From Roseovarius sp. THAF27 (GTDB lineage Bacteria; Pseudomonadota; Alphaproteobacteria; Rhodobacterales; Rhodobacteraceae), in NCBI RefSeq assembly GCF_009363655.1, contig NZ_CP045393.1, forward strand, positions 3,720,001 through 3,784,000: DNA of 64,000 nucleotides, given 5' to 3'. This document shows, in pieces, positions 19,449 to 27,828 of the stretch. The notes beneath the pieces were generated by a model. The model ran no database searches. It saw only the letters and a program-made list of their open reading frames with translations, and was not told where the DNA came from. Made by a program: the position numbers and the translations under genes. How positions within the stretch are numbered: position 1 is the first letter of the stretch; every line of letters begins with the position of its first letter.

Positions 19449-19901
19449 ATGGACGCTGCGGATCGCAAACTACTCGATCAACTGCAAAGGAACGCCAGAA
19501 CGTCGATCCAGTCGCTTGCAGAGACAACCGGCCTCTCGACGGCCTCTGTCCAGCGGCGGCTGCGCAGCCTGAGAGAGGCCGGGGCGATCCGGCGGGAGGT
19601 CGCGATCCTCGATCCCGCACAGGTGGGTCTTGGCATCACGGCCATCGTAGCGGTGGAGTTGGAGCGCGACAGGCTCGACCAGATCGACGCCTTCAAGCGC
19701 AAGGCGCGCGAGGATCGCCAGGTGACCCATTTCTACTGCATTGCCGGGGAGGCGGACTTCATCCTCTTGGTGATGGCCCGCGACATTGCCGACTACGAGG
19801 CCTTCACCCATCGGTTCTTCTTTGCCGACAAGAACGTCCGAAAATTCCGGACATCCATCGTCGTGTCGACCGAAAAGGCGACATCGGAAGTGCCAATCTG
19901 A
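19449..19901 (+). CDS. Lrp/AsnC family transcriptional regulator
   Basis: The 150-residue protein starts MDAADRKLLDQLQRNARTSI, the classic AsnC-type helix-turn-helix (ETTGLSTASVQRRLRSLREA), followed by a RAM ligand-binding domain (VGLGITAIVAVELERDRLDQ, VTHFYCIAGEADFILLVMAR). Upstream TTAGAGGAG supports the start. It is divergent from azlCD and probably regulates export of branched-chain or related amino acids. The 93-bp shared region contains a GATC-TTGCAG-GATC repeat near 19402-19415 that may be part of an operator. A pair of palindromes follows its stop. Confidence 0.9.
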   Translation: MDAADRKLLDQLQRNARTSIQSLAETTGLSTASVQRRLRSLREAGAIRREVAILDPAQVGLGITAIVAVELERDRLDQIDAFKRKAREDRQVTHFYCIAGEADFILLVMARDIADYEAFTHRFFFADKNVRKFRTSIVVSTEKATSEVPI

Positions 19902-19946
19902 GGGTTGGGCGCCGGAGCATCGGCGGGGTGAACGCGCCGGGGGTCG

Positions 19947-20002
19947 CGCAGATTATTCTGCGAATAATCTGCGTCCCAGAAAATTCGTACGAATTTTCTG
20001 GG
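19947..20002. terminator. Two adjacent palindromes between convergent genes
   Basis: CGCAGATTATT-CTGCG-AATAATCTGCG (19947-19973) is a perfect 11-bp stem with a 5-nt loop. One base later a perfect 28-bp palindrome runs from CCCAGAAAATTCGT to ACGAATTTTCTGGG (19975-20002) with no loop. Both sit between the stops of the Lrp-type gene and the convergent GNAT gene. A bidirectional terminator role is the simplest reading. Confidence 0.7.
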
Positions 20003-20016
20003 GCTCCGGTCGGTTT

Positions 20017-20589
20017 TCAGAACGGCGGGCGCAGGACCGCGTGCAGGTAGGTGCGGGTTTCACCCACCATTTCCTCGGCCAGCGACAGCGCCGTGGGCCA
20101 GGGCGGGTCGAGCGTGGCCTCGACCTCGCCGATGTCGAAGGTCAACGTGGCGTCGTGGCGGCGCGCGAGGCGCTGCATCCGTTCGTTCTCGCGCAAACAC
20201 ATCATGTAGAGCGAGCGCACGCCCCGGTTCTGCGCCGCCGCCAGCATCCGCACGAAAAGCGCATCGCCGATGCCTTCGTGCTGCCAGTCGGGATCGACGC
20301 TGAGGGCGATTTCGGCGCGCACGGGCCAGCTGTTCAGAAGCATCCGCAACTCGCCCACGCCGTGCAGGTCCCCGTCGACGAAGGCGCCGTAGACGACGCT
20401 GTCGAGGCCAAGCAGGGTTTCGGCATACCCGGCGACGAAGTCTTCGGTCACGCTGGCGCCAAAGCGCAGGCGGCGGGTTTCGCGGTCGAGCCGCGCGAAA
20501 TGGTCCAGCAAAAGCCGTTTGTCCGCCGGCCACAGGCGGCGAATATCCGGCTGAATCAATATCTTGTCATGAGTGACGTCGGCATTCAT
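20017..20589 (-). CDS. GNAT family N-acetyltransferase
   Basis: The 190-residue protein fits the acetyl-CoA-dependent GNAT fold. It has a beta-strand followed by DPDWQHEGIGDALFVRMLAA, a variant of the Q/RxxGxG/A pyrophosphate-binding motif, preceded by AEIALSVDPDWQ (motif A strand) and followed by VRSLYMMCLRENERMQRLAR. The N-terminal helix LLLDHFARLDRETRRLRFGA is found in one subgroup of alphaproteobacterial GNATs. The acceptor is unknown. The start at 20589 gives MNADVTHDKILIQPDIRRLW and follows GGAGT. It is a single gene, with a terminator-like hairpin upstream at 20651 and the double palindrome downstream. Confidence 0.82.
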   Translation of the reverse strand: MNADVTHDKILIQPDIRRLWPADKRLLLDHFARLDRETRRLRFGASVTEDFVAGYAETLLGLDSVVYGAFVDGDLHGVGELRMLLNSWPVRAEIALSVDPDWQHEGIGDALFVRMLAAAQNRGVRSLYMMCLRENERMQRLARRHDATLTFDIGEVEATLDPPWPTALSLAEEMVGETRTYLHAVLRPPF

Positions 20590-20650
20590 GGTCTTGGACT
20601 CCTTGGCGCGGGCCAGGCCCGGGCAGAGGTGTCCTCCCTGACGGAAAGAT

Positions 20651-20669
20651 AATGCCGCGGCGCGGCATT
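20651..20669 (-). terminator. Terminator hairpin after the deacetylase-family gene
   Basis: AATGCCGCG-G-CGCGGCATT is a perfect stem, and on the reverse strand it is followed by ATCTTTCC. It lies 57 bp beyond the stop of the leftward deacetylase-family gene. On the forward strand TTTT follows, so it may work both ways. Confidence 0.6.
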
Positions 20670-20725
20670 TTCCATGAATTTTCGGTGAAACCGTTAACTT
20701 ACGTCACGGCAGGGCGGCCTGTCGC

Positions 20726-21652
20726 TCAGCCCGCCGCGCGGATCAACTCGTCCACGTGCACCGCCCCGCTGGCGGCCAGGGCGTTCAGATCATAGCCGCC
20801 TTCGAGGCAGGAGACCAGGCGGCCGTCGCAGTGTTCCGCCGCGATCTCGCACAGGCGGCGGGTGACCCAGGCGAAATCGTCCTCGCGCAGGTTGAGGTTG
20901 GCCAGCGGGTCGTCGGCATGGGCGTCGAAGCCGGCCGAGACCAGGATCAGCTCGGGCCTGAACTCTTTGAGCCGGGGAAAGACCTGGCCTTCGTATTCCT
21001 GCCGGAACCCCTGCCCGGCCGTGCCCGGCGCCAAGGGCACGTTCAGCACGTTGTCGTGGTCGCCGGTTTCATGCGCGCCGCCCGTGCCGGGCCAGAGCGG
21101 CATCTGGTGGGACGAGATGAAGAGCGCGCGCGCCTCGCCGCGCAGCAGGTCCTGCGAGCCGTTGCCGTGATGCACGTCGAAATCCACCACGGCGACTCGG
21201 GACAATCCGTGCCGGTCCAGCGCGTGTTTCGCGGCAATGGCCACCGTGCCGAACAGGCAGAAGCCCATCGGCGTGGCGGTTTCGGCGTGGTGGCCCGGCG
21301 GGCGCATGGCGACGAAGGCGTTGCCGACCTCGCCATCCAGCACCTTGTCCACCGCCAGCATCGCGCCGCCGACGGCGCGCGACGCGCAGTCGAACGAGCC
21401 GGGCGACAGCCACGTGTCGCCGTCAAGCTGGTTGAAGCCCTGCGCCGGGATCGCCTCGCGGACCATGTTGACGTAGTCCTGCGGATGACACAGCGTCAGG
21501 TCGGCATCCGTCGCCAGCGGCGCCTCGGCCCGGACCACGTCCTTGCCCTCGAGCGCGGGCCACAGGTGTTCCAGCCGCGCCACGCGTTCGGGGTGGCCGT
21601 CGGGCGTGACGTGGTTGAGACCGTCCTCGTGGGTGACAAGTAGCGTGGACAT
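20726..21652 (-). CDS. Histone deacetylase family protein (acetylpolyamine/acetoin-type amidohydrolase)
   Basis: The 308-residue protein has all arginase/deacetylase-fold motifs: MRPPGHHAETATPMGFCLFG (tandem catalytic histidines), VAVVDFDVHHGNGSQDLL (Zn ligands Asp and His), ILVSAGFDAHADDPLANLNL (Zn ligand Asp) and LEGGYDLNALA. Bacterial members deacetylate acetylpolyamines or other small amides in the cytoplasm; the true substrate is unknown. The frame is open to 21715, but the ATG at 21652 (MSTLLVTHEDGLNHV) is preceded by AGGAGGAG and matches the family start. It is divergent from the MscS gene over 135 bp. Confidence 0.93.
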   Translation of the reverse strand: MSTLLVTHEDGLNHVTPDGHPERVARLEHLWPALEGKDVVRAEAPLATDADLTLCHPQDYVNMVREAIPAQGFNQLDGDTWLSPGSFDCASRAVGGAMLAVDKVLDGEVGNAFVAMRPPGHHAETATPMGFCLFGTVAIAAKHALDRHGLSRVAVVDFDVHHGNGSQDLLRGEARALFISSHQMPLWPGTGGAHETGDHDNVLNVPLAPGTAGQGFRQEYEGQVFPRLKEFRPELILVSAGFDAHADDPLANLNLREDDFAWVTRRLCEIAAEHCDGRLVSCLEGGYDLNALAASGAVHVDELIRAAG

Positions 21653-21787
21653 GGGCGCGGCTCCTCCTTCTTTGACGCGTTTCGGGGCGGCGACGGGGCC
21701 GCGCCGAATGTTCACAACAGCTTAGAGGCCACGCGGCCACTGTCCAGCGCGACTTGTCCACACGCGGGGGGCGTGTAAGGTATTGCC

Positions 21788-23245
21788 ATGGAAGAGGATG
21801 CCGTCACAGACACCGCGACCGGCGAGGAGGCCGGCATGAGCTCGCCCGCCGAGGCGACGCCGGACGCCGCCAACGACGCGATCGAACAGGCCCAGACCAT
21901 CGCCATCGGGCTGTGGGAACAGGCGCAATTGTTCGTGGCCGGTCTGTTGCGGCCATGGAGCCTCTACCAGGTGGGGATCATCATCGGGCTTTGGGTTGCG
22001 GCGACGATCCTGGCGCGGATCTTCGGCCCGCACCTGCACAACTGGATGCGCACCCGCGAGGGCTGGCCCAAGTGGCGGATGCGGTTCCTGGTGATGATGC
22101 ACCGACGCTTGCGCCTGATCTTCATGGTGCTTCTGATCTGGCCGGTCTACGGGATCATGCAGGAGGTGACATGGCCCAGCCGGTCCTACCTCATCGGCGT
22201 CATGGCGAGCCTTGCCACCGCGTGGCTGTTCATCGCGGTCATCACGCGGCTGATCGGCAACGCGTTCCTGCGCGGCATGGTGCGCTATGCCGCCTGGACA
22301 TGGGTCACCCTGTCGATCGTCGGGCTGACGGACGAGACGATCCAGATCCTGGACAGCGCGGCGGTGCACCTGGGCGAGATGCGCCTGTCGCTGTGGATCG
22401 TGTTGCAGGCCGTCGCGATGATCGCGTTCCTGATGTTCCTGGCGCGGTTCGTATCCACGACTTCGGCCTCGCGCATCCGGTCTAACAAGGACATCTCGCC
22501 GTCGATGCAGGTGCTGGCGGTGAAGGTCATCCAGATCCTGCTTTACGGGGCGGCCTTCTTCATCGGGCTGCGCGCCGTGGGGGTGGACCTGACCGGCCTC
22601 GCGGTGCTGTCGGGTGCCATCGGTGTCGGCCTTGGTTTCGGCCTGCAAAAAGTGGTGTCGAACCTTGTGTCGGGGGTGATCATCCTTCTGGACAAGTCGA
22701 TCAAGCCGGGTGACGTAATCAGCCTGGGCGAGACCTTTGGCTGGATAAATTCACTGGGCGCGCGGTACGTGTCGATCACCACGCGGGACGGCAAGGAATA
22801 CCTCATTCCAAACGAGGACCTGATCACCGGGCAGGTGGTGAACTGGTCGCATTCCAACGAGTTCGTGCGGCTGGATATCTATTTCGGCACCGCTTATGGC
22901 GACGACCCGCACCTGGTGCGCAAGGTGGCCATCGACGCCGCCAAGGGGGTGGAGCGGGTGCTGGCCTTCAAGGCGCCGGTGTGCCACATCGTGGGCTTCG
23001 GTGACAGCAGCGTGGATTACATCCTGCGGTTCTGGATCAGCGACCCTACGGGCGGCCTGACCAACATTCGGGGCAACGTCTACCTGGCGCTGTGGGACGC
23101 GTTCCAGGAGCACGGTATTTCCATCCCCTTCCCGCAGCGCGAGGTCACCGTGCTGGAAGGCTCGGAACTGGGCACGCGGGCGCTGGACCGGGGCGACCCG
23201 GGCAAACCGCCGCAGGGCGGCGCGGCAGGGGAACACGGCCCCTGA
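21788..23245 (+). CDS. MscS-type mechanosensitive ion channel
   Basis: The 485-residue inner-membrane protein has an acidic, alanine-rich N-terminus, several membrane helices, and then the conserved MscS pore and beta domain: VLSGAIGVGLGFGLQKVVSN (TM3, lining the pore), VIILLDKSIKPGDVISLGE, and YVSITTRDGKEYLIPNEDLI. The C-terminal alpha/beta vestibule domain contains VCHIVGFGDSSVDYILRFWI. It releases solutes on hypo-osmotic shock. Two extra N-terminal helices relative to small MscS place it in a larger subfamily. The start ATG at 21788 lacks a strong ribosome-binding site; an in-frame ATG lies at 21836. The oxidoreductase gene follows after 33 bp. Confidence 0.93.
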   Translation: MEEDAVTDTATGEEAGMSSPAEATPDAANDAIEQAQTIAIGLWEQAQLFVAGLLRPWSLYQVGIIIGLWVAATILARIFGPHLHNWMRTREGWPKWRMRFLVMMHRRLRLIFMVLLIWPVYGIMQEVTWPSRSYLIGVMASLATAWLFIAVITRLIGNAFLRGMVRYAAWTWVTLSIVGLTDETIQILDSAAVHLGEMRLSLWIVLQAVAMIAFLMFLARFVSTTSASRIRSNKDISPSMQVLAVKVIQILLYGAAFFIGLRAVGVDLTGLAVLSGAIGVGLGFGLQKVVSNLVSGVIILLDKSIKPGDVISLGETFGWINSLGARYVSITTRDGKEYLIPNEDLITGQVVNWSHSNEFVRLDIYFGTAYGDDPHLVRKVAIDAAKGVERVLAFKAPVCHIVGFGDSSVDYILRFWISDPTGGLTNIRGNVYLALWDAFQEHGISIPFPQREVTVLEGSELGTRALDRGDPGKPPQGGAAGEHGP

Positions 23246-23278
23246 TCGCGGCGTTGGCTGGCGAAAAGGAGTATTCTC

Positions 23279-23947
23279 ATGGCCCATACACTGACCCTGC
23301 AATCGCAGCAAAGCGTCACCCACGACACGCATCGCTATGTCTTCGACCGGCCCGAAGGCTTTGACTTCGAGCCGGGACAGGCCGCCGAACTGGCGATGTG
23401 CCGCGACGGCTGGAAGGACGAGGGGCGGCCCTTTACCTTTACCTCGCTGCCCGCGGACAGCCACCTGGAGTTCACGATCAAGAGCTACCCGTCGCATGAC
23501 GGCGTGACCGAGCAGTTGCCGACGCTGACGCCCGGCGAAGAGGTCACGCTGGACGGACCCTTTGGCGCGATCACCGACAAGGGGCCGGGTGTGTTTCTGG
23601 CCGCCGGGGCCGGGGTGACGCCCTTTATCGCGATCCTGCGGAAGCGGGCGAAAGAGGGTGATCTGGACGGCTGCCAGCTGATCTTTTCCAACGAGACCGA
23701 GGGCGACATCATCCTGCGCGAAGAGTGGGATCAGATGAAAGGCCTGAAGGTCGATCACGTGCTGTCCGAGGAAGACGTGCCGGACCTGCATTACGGCAAG
23801 GTCGACAAGGCGTTCCTGGAAAAGAACGCGGACCTGACCGGTCAGGTCTATATCTGCGGTCCGCAGGGCTATGTTGATGCGATGCGGGACGCGGTGAAGG
23901 CGCTGGGCGTTCCGGGCGAGCGCATCCATACCGAGGAAGGCTGGTGA
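23279..23947 (+). CDS. Ferredoxin-NADP reductase-like FAD-binding oxidoreductase
   Basis: The 222-residue protein has an FAD-binding beta-barrel with RPFTFTSLPADSHLEFTIKS (an RxYS-like FAD motif) and an NAD(P)-binding half with GVFLAAGAGVTPFIAILRKR and the terminal VYICGPQGYVDAM. There is no 2Fe-2S domain, so it resembles stand-alone flavodoxin/ferredoxin reductases of the COG1018 type. It would transfer electrons between NAD(P)H and a separate carrier in the cytoplasm. AAAAGGAG at 23265-23272 supports the start. Its partner is not evident among neighbours. A short stem GGCTTT-GCG-AAAGCC at 24026-24040 may end the transcript. Confidence 0.88.
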   Translation: MAHTLTLQSQQSVTHDTHRYVFDRPEGFDFEPGQAAELAMCRDGWKDEGRPFTFTSLPADSHLEFTIKSYPSHDGVTEQLPTLTPGEEVTLDGPFGAITDKGPGVFLAAGAGVTPFIAILRKRAKEGDLDGCQLIFSNETEGDIILREEWDQMKGLKVDHVLSEEDVPDLHYGKVDKAFLEKNADLTGQVYICGPQGYVDAMRDAVKALGVPGERIHTEEGW

Positions 23948-24025
23948 GGGCGCGCATTCCTACGCAGTCGGGTGTACGTGGCGGGATGCTGCCGTTTTAC
24001 TGGGCGCGAGGGCCACAGGATGCGC

Positions 24026-24040
24026 GGCTTTGCGAAAGCC
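24026..24040 (+). terminator. Weak terminator-like hairpin
   Basis: GGCTTT-GCG-AAAGCC followed by TTCATTG, 79 bp after the oxidoreductase stop. The stem is short and the T-run poor, so confidence is low. Confidence 0.35.
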
Positions 24041-24113
24041 TTCATTGAATTGTGACAGACGTGTTGCTATTTTGAACCCATGCCCGGCACCGGGGCGGAT
24101 CGGTGCGTAGTAG

Positions 24114-24180
24114 AAGGAGGACAATGTCCTGTCTCTTACAATCGACGCGGCTCCGGCCGCTGAACGGGGCGCGGGTTTGA
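24114..24180 (+). promoter_or_regulatory. Strong Shine-Dalgarno and 18-codon upstream reading frame before rsfS
   Basis: AAGGAGG lies at 24114-24120. A short frame starts with ATG at 24124 and stops with TGA at 24178-24180, overlapping a TTG start of rsfS at 24177 (TTGA). Alternatively a CTG at 24129, in the rsfS frame and 8 nt from the Shine-Dalgarno, could be the true rsfS start. Either way rsfS initiation looks unusual. Confidence 0.5.
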
Positions 24181-24548
24181 GCGCGTCCGACATGGCGACA
24201 AGCAGTGACGCACAGCTTGCGCGTATCCTTTCCGCACTCGACGAAGACAAGGCCGAAGAGATCGTCCAGATCGACCTTCGCGGCAAATCCGCGATCGGCG
24301 ATCACATGGTGATCTGCTCGGGCCGGTCCTCGCGCCAGGTGACGGCCATCGCCGAAAAGCTTTCGGAGCGGCTGAAATCCGAGATGGGCGTGCTGACCAA
24401 GGTCGAGGGCAAGGACGCGGGCGACTGGGTGCTGATCGACACGGGCGACGTGATCGTCCATGTCTTCCGCCCCGAGGTGCGGGACTTCTACCAGCTTGAA
24501 AAGATGTGGCTTCAGGGTCACGGGGCAGCCCAGGCCGCCAAGAGCTGA
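24177..24548 (+). CDS. rsfS: Ribosomal silencing factor RsfS
   Basis: RsfS binds ribosomal protein L14 and blocks subunit joining when nutrients are scarce. The core is clear: DKAEEIVQIDLRGKSAIGDH, VICSGRSSRQVTAIAEKLSE, GDWVLIDTGDVIVHVFRPEV and YQLEKMW. Length is 123 residues from the TTG at 24177, 118 from the ATG at 24192, and 139 from a CTG at 24129. The only strong Shine-Dalgarno (24114-24120) favours the CTG, or a leader peptide coupled to the TTG. I list the TTG as a compromise. It directly precedes rlmH (stop 24546-24548, next ATG 24549), the start of the conserved rsfS-rlmH-gpmI-envC-ctpA order. Confidence 0.9.
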   Translation: MSASDMATSSDAQLARILSALDEDKAEEIVQIDLRGKSAIGDHMVICSGRSSRQVTAIAEKLSERLKSEMGVLTKVEGKDAGDWVLIDTGDVIVHVFRPEVRDFYQLEKMWLQGHGAAQAAKS

Positions 24549-25019
24549 ATGCGCGTCCATATCTGCGCGGTGGGCCGGCTGAAGACCGGCCCGGAACGCG
24601 CCTTGCTCGATGATTACCTGGTCCGGTTCGACCGGACCGGACGCAGGCTGGGGCTTGGCCCGGCAGAGATGCACGAGGTCGAGGATCGCAAGGGCGGCGG
24701 CATGGAGGCCGAGGCGCAGCTGCTGGAGCGCGCCTTGCCCAAGGGGGCGGTGATCGTGGCGCTGGACGAGCGCGGCAAGCTGCTGACCTCTCCTGAATTT
24801 TCGCAACACCTGGCCGGCTGGCGCGATACCGGGCGCGGCGACGTGGCCTTCGTGATCGGCGGCGCCGACGGGATCGCGCCCGCGCTGCGCGACCGGGCGG
24901 AGGTCGCGCTGTCCTTCGGCAAGATGGTATGGCCGCACATGCTGGCCCGGGTGATGCTGGCCGAGCAGCTTTACCGCGCGGCTTCGATCCTGGCGGGGGC
25001 GCCCTATCATCGGGCGTGA
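24549..25019 (+). CDS. rlmH: 23S rRNA pseudouridine-1915 N3-methyltransferase
   Basis: RlmH is a SPOUT-class methyltransferase that methylates pseudouridine 1915 in helix 69 of 23S rRNA using S-adenosylmethionine. The 156-residue length is normal. Motifs: MRVHICAVGRLKTGPERALL, VIVALDERGKLLTSPEFS, and the SAM-binding knot FVIGGADGIAPALRDRAEVA with LSFGKMVWPHMLARVMLAEQ and the terminal LYRAASILAGAPYHRA. The start directly abuts the rsfS stop, so the two are cotranslated. Confidence 0.97.
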   Translation: MRVHICAVGRLKTGPERALLDDYLVRFDRTGRRLGLGPAEMHEVEDRKGGGMEAEAQLLERALPKGAVIVALDERGKLLTSPEFSQHLAGWRDTGRGDVAFVIGGADGIAPALRDRAEVALSFGKMVWPHMLARVMLAEQLYRAASILAGAPYHRA

Positions 25020-25028
25020 CCTGGCGGA

Positions 25029-25074
25029 GTGGCTGCGCCACGCTTTGTAGCGGTGATGAGGGGCGCTGCCCCTC
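25029..25074 (+). terminator. Two hairpins after rlmH
   Basis: GTGGC-TGC-GCCAC (25029-25041) followed by GCTTT, then GAGGGGC-GCT-GCCCCTC (25058-25074). The second hairpin with its CCCCGGGATATTTCGGGCCAGA continuation resembles a repeat often seen after genes in Rhodobacteraceae. Together they probably reduce read-through into gpmI, which has its own upstream region. Confidence 0.5.
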
Positions 25075-25174
25075 AAACTCCCCGGGATATTTCGGGCCAG
25101 AGGAAGCGGGCAAGAAAGCGGTTCACCACCCGGTTCAGACGGGTTAGAAGCGGCCAAGGATTCAGGAGGCAGGA

Positions 25175-26692
25175 TTGAGCGCGCCAAGACCCGTAGTTCT
25201 GTGTATTCTCGACGGTTGGGGACTGAGCGAGGCGCGTGAGGCGAACGCGCCCGCGCTGGCCGCGACGCCGCATTTCGATCGGCTGATGGAGACCTGTCCG
25301 AACGCCACGCTGATCACCCATGGCCATGACGTGGGCCTGCCCGAAGGGCAGATGGGCAATTCCGAGGTGGGACATCTCAATATCGGCGCGGGCCGGGTGA
25401 TCGAGATGGATCTGCGGCGCATCGACCGGGCCATCGAGACGGGCACGTTCGGCGCCCTGCCCGGGTTCATCCGGTTTGCCGACAAGGTAGAGGCCGCGGG
25501 GGGCACCGCGCACCTGTTGGGCGTGCTGTCGGATGGCGGGGTGCACAGCCATATCGGGCACATGATCGCGGCGGCCAACGCGCTGACCGCACGGGGCGTG
25601 CCGGTGGCCATTCATGCCTTCACCGACGGGCGCGACGTGGCGCCGACCTCGGCCAAGGTGTACCTGGAGGCGTTGCGCGCGGCGCTGCCCATAGGGGCCC
25701 GGATCGCCACCGTTTCGGGGCGGTATTACGCGATGGACCGCGACAACCGCTGGGACCGGGTGCAGCTGGCCTACGAGGCGCTGGCCCATGGCGAGGGGTA
25801 CACCGCCGACACCGCCGCCTGCGGCATCGACGAGGCCTATGCCAAGGGCCGCACCGACGAGTTCATCAAGCCGCGCGTGCTGGGGGATTACGACGGCATG
25901 AAGGACGGCGACGGCCTTTTGTGCCTGAATTTCCGCGCCGACCGGGCGCGCGAGATCCTGGCGGCCTTTGCCGATCCCGAGTTCGACGATTTCGAGACCG
26001 GCCCGCGCCCCGCCTTTTCGGTCGTCAGCGGGTTCACCGAGTATTCGCGCCGCCACAGTGCCTACATGGACTGCATCTTTCCCGACGAGCAGCCGGTGAA
26101 CACCCTGAGCGCCTGGCTGGCGCAGCATGGCAAGCGCCAGTTCCACACCGCGGAGACCGAGAAATACCCGCATGTCACGTTCTTTCTGGCCGGCGGGCGC
26201 GAGACCCCCGAGGACGGCGAGGCGCGGTACATGGCGCCGTCGCCCAAGGTGGCGACCTATGATTTGCAGCCCGAGATGTCGGCGGGCGAGGTCACCGATC
26301 ACCTGGTGGAGGCCATCGCCGAAGGCTACGATTTCATCGTGGTGAACTATGCCAACCCCGACATGGTCGGCCATACCGGCGACCTGGGGGCGGCGATCCG
26401 CGCCTGCGAGGCGGTGGATGCGGGGCTGGGCCGGGTGCTCGACGCGCTGGACGCGGCGGGGGGCGCCATCATCGTCACCGCCGATCACGGCAATTGCGAG
26501 ACCATGGTGGACCCGCTGACCGGCGGGCCGCATACCGCGCATACCACCAACCCGGTGCCGGTCATCGTCAGGGGCGCGGCCAAGGGCGCGCGTCTGCGCG
26601 ACGGGCGGCTGGCCGACCTGGCGCCGACGGTGCTGGACCTGATGGACCTGCCCAAGCCGGACGAGATGACCGGGACGAGCCTTCTGGAATGA
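25175..26692 (+). CDS. gpmI: 2,3-bisphosphoglycerate-independent phosphoglycerate mutase
   Basis: GpmI interconverts 3- and 2-phosphoglycerate in glycolysis with two manganese ions. The 505-residue length is normal. Seen: the metal-binding Asp13 in VLCILDGWGLSE, the phosphorylated Ser63 in GQMGNSEVGHLNIGAGRVIE, HAFTDGRDVAPTSA, NFRADRAREIL, and the C-terminal metal cluster VNYANPDMVGHTG and IIVTADHGNCETMVD. The start is a TTG at 25175, fixed by AGGAGG at 25164-25169 and the N-terminus MSAPRPVVLCILDG. Its stop overlaps the envC-like start (ATGA). Confidence 0.96.
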   Translation: MSAPRPVVLCILDGWGLSEAREANAPALAATPHFDRLMETCPNATLITHGHDVGLPEGQMGNSEVGHLNIGAGRVIEMDLRRIDRAIETGTFGALPGFIRFADKVEAAGGTAHLLGVLSDGGVHSHIGHMIAAANALTARGVPVAIHAFTDGRDVAPTSAKVYLEALRAALPIGARIATVSGRYYAMDRDNRWDRVQLAYEALAHGEGYTADTAACGIDEAYAKGRTDEFIKPRVLGDYDGMKDGDGLLCLNFRADRAREILAAFADPEFDDFETGPRPAFSVVSGFTEYSRRHSAYMDCIFPDEQPVNTLSAWLAQHGKRQFHTAETEKYPHVTFFLAGGRETPEDGEARYMAPSPKVATYDLQPEMSAGEVTDHLVEAIAEGYDFIVVNYANPDMVGHTGDLGAAIRACEAVDAGLGRVLDALDAAGGAIIVTADHGNCETMVDPLTGGPHTAHTTNPVPVIVRGAAKGARLRDGRLADLAPTVLDLMDLPKPDEMTGTSLLE

Positions 26693-27828
26693 TCCGCGCG
26701 GCGCTTCTTTCGCTGGCGCTCATGGGCAGCGCCCCCGCCCTGGCGCAGGATCCCGGCACGGAGGCGCGGGCGGCGTCGGACCGCCTGAACCGGGCCGCGG
26801 CGCTGATGGAGGCGGCCGAGGGCGCGGCCAACCGCGTGAAGGCGCTGACGGAAGTGGTGGGCGCCTACGAGGACGGGCTGGAAGCGATGCGCGAAGGGCT
26901 GCGCCGCGCCGCCATCCAGGAAGAGGCGCTGTCGCGCCGCCTGCAATCGCGCGAGGACGAGATCGCCCGCCTGCTGGGCGTGTTGCAGAGCATGGCGCAA
27001 TCCGAGGGGCCGGTGCTGTTGTTGCACCCTTCCGGCCCGATCGGCACGGCGCGGTCGGGCATGATCCTGTCGGATGTCACCCCGGCGCTGGAAACCCGCG
27101 CCGCCGCCCTGCGGGCCGAGCTGGAAGAGGTGACCGTGCTGCGGCAGTTGCAGCAAAGCGCGCTCGACACCCTGCGCGAGGGGCTGCAGGGCGCACAGGA
27201 TGCGCGCACCGCGTTGAGCCAGGCGATTGCCGACCGCACCGACCTGCCGCGCCGGTTCGTCGAGGACCCGGTGAAGACCGCGCTGCTGGTGGCCTCGACC
27301 GAGACGCTGGAAGGGTTCGCCAGCGGGCTGAGCCAGATCGCGGTCGACGAGGCGCCCGGATCGCTGCCCGGGATCGACGCCCGCAAGGGCAGCCTGCGCC
27401 TGCCGGTCGAGGGGCGCATCCTACGCCGTGCCGGAGAGGCCGATGCCGCCGGGATCGTTCGGCCCGGCATCCTGATGGCGACCCGGCCCCGGGCGCTGGT
27501 GACCACGCCGGCCCCGGCCACGCTGCGCTATCGCGGCGAGCTTCTGGATTACGGCAATGTGGTGATCCTGGAGCCGCAGGCGGGCCTTCTGATGGTGTTT
27601 GCCGGGCTTGACGTGGTGTACGGCGACATCGGCGAGGTTCTGCCCGGCGGCAGCCCGATCGGCATGATGGGCGCGCCCGGGGGCGAGACCGGCGAGGATG
27701 CTAACGCGCTCTTGATCGAGAATGAAAAAGATGCGGGTGCGTCCCGGAGCCAAACCCTTTATATAGAACTGCGAGAAGACAACGAACCCGTCGATCCGGA
27801 GACCTGGTTCGAGACAAGCGAAGGATGA
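26689..27828 (+). CDS. EnvC-like murein hydrolase activator with degenerate LytM domain
   Basis: The 379-residue periplasmic protein has a signal peptide (MIRAALLSLALMGSAPALAQ), long coiled-coil helices (about residues 20-230, for example AAALMEAAEGAANRVKALTE and QEEALSRRLQSREDEIARLL), and a C-terminal LytM/M23 fold (ATLRYRGELLDYGNVVILEP to GGSPIGMMGA). The metal-binding histidines of active M23 peptidases (HxxxD and HxH) are missing: the usual HG after the ILE strand reads EPQ, and the YxHL stretch reads MVFAGL. This matches EnvC-type factors, which do not cut peptidoglycan but activate amidases at the division site. Start and stop both overlap neighbours by four bases. Confidence 0.88.
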   Translation: MIRAALLSLALMGSAPALAQDPGTEARAASDRLNRAAALMEAAEGAANRVKALTEVVGAYEDGLEAMREGLRRAAIQEEALSRRLQSREDEIARLLGVLQSMAQSEGPVLLLHPSGPIGTARSGMILSDVTPALETRAAALRAELEEVTVLRQLQQSALDTLREGLQGAQDARTALSQAIADRTDLPRRFVEDPVKTALLVASTETLEGFASGLSQIAVDEAPGSLPGIDARKGSLRLPVEGRILRRAGEADAAGIVRPGILMATRPRALVTTPAPATLRYRGELLDYGNVVILEPQAGLLMVFAGLDVVYGDIGEVLPGGSPIGMMGAPGGETGEDANALLIENEKDAGASRSQTLYIELREDNEPVDPETWFETSEG

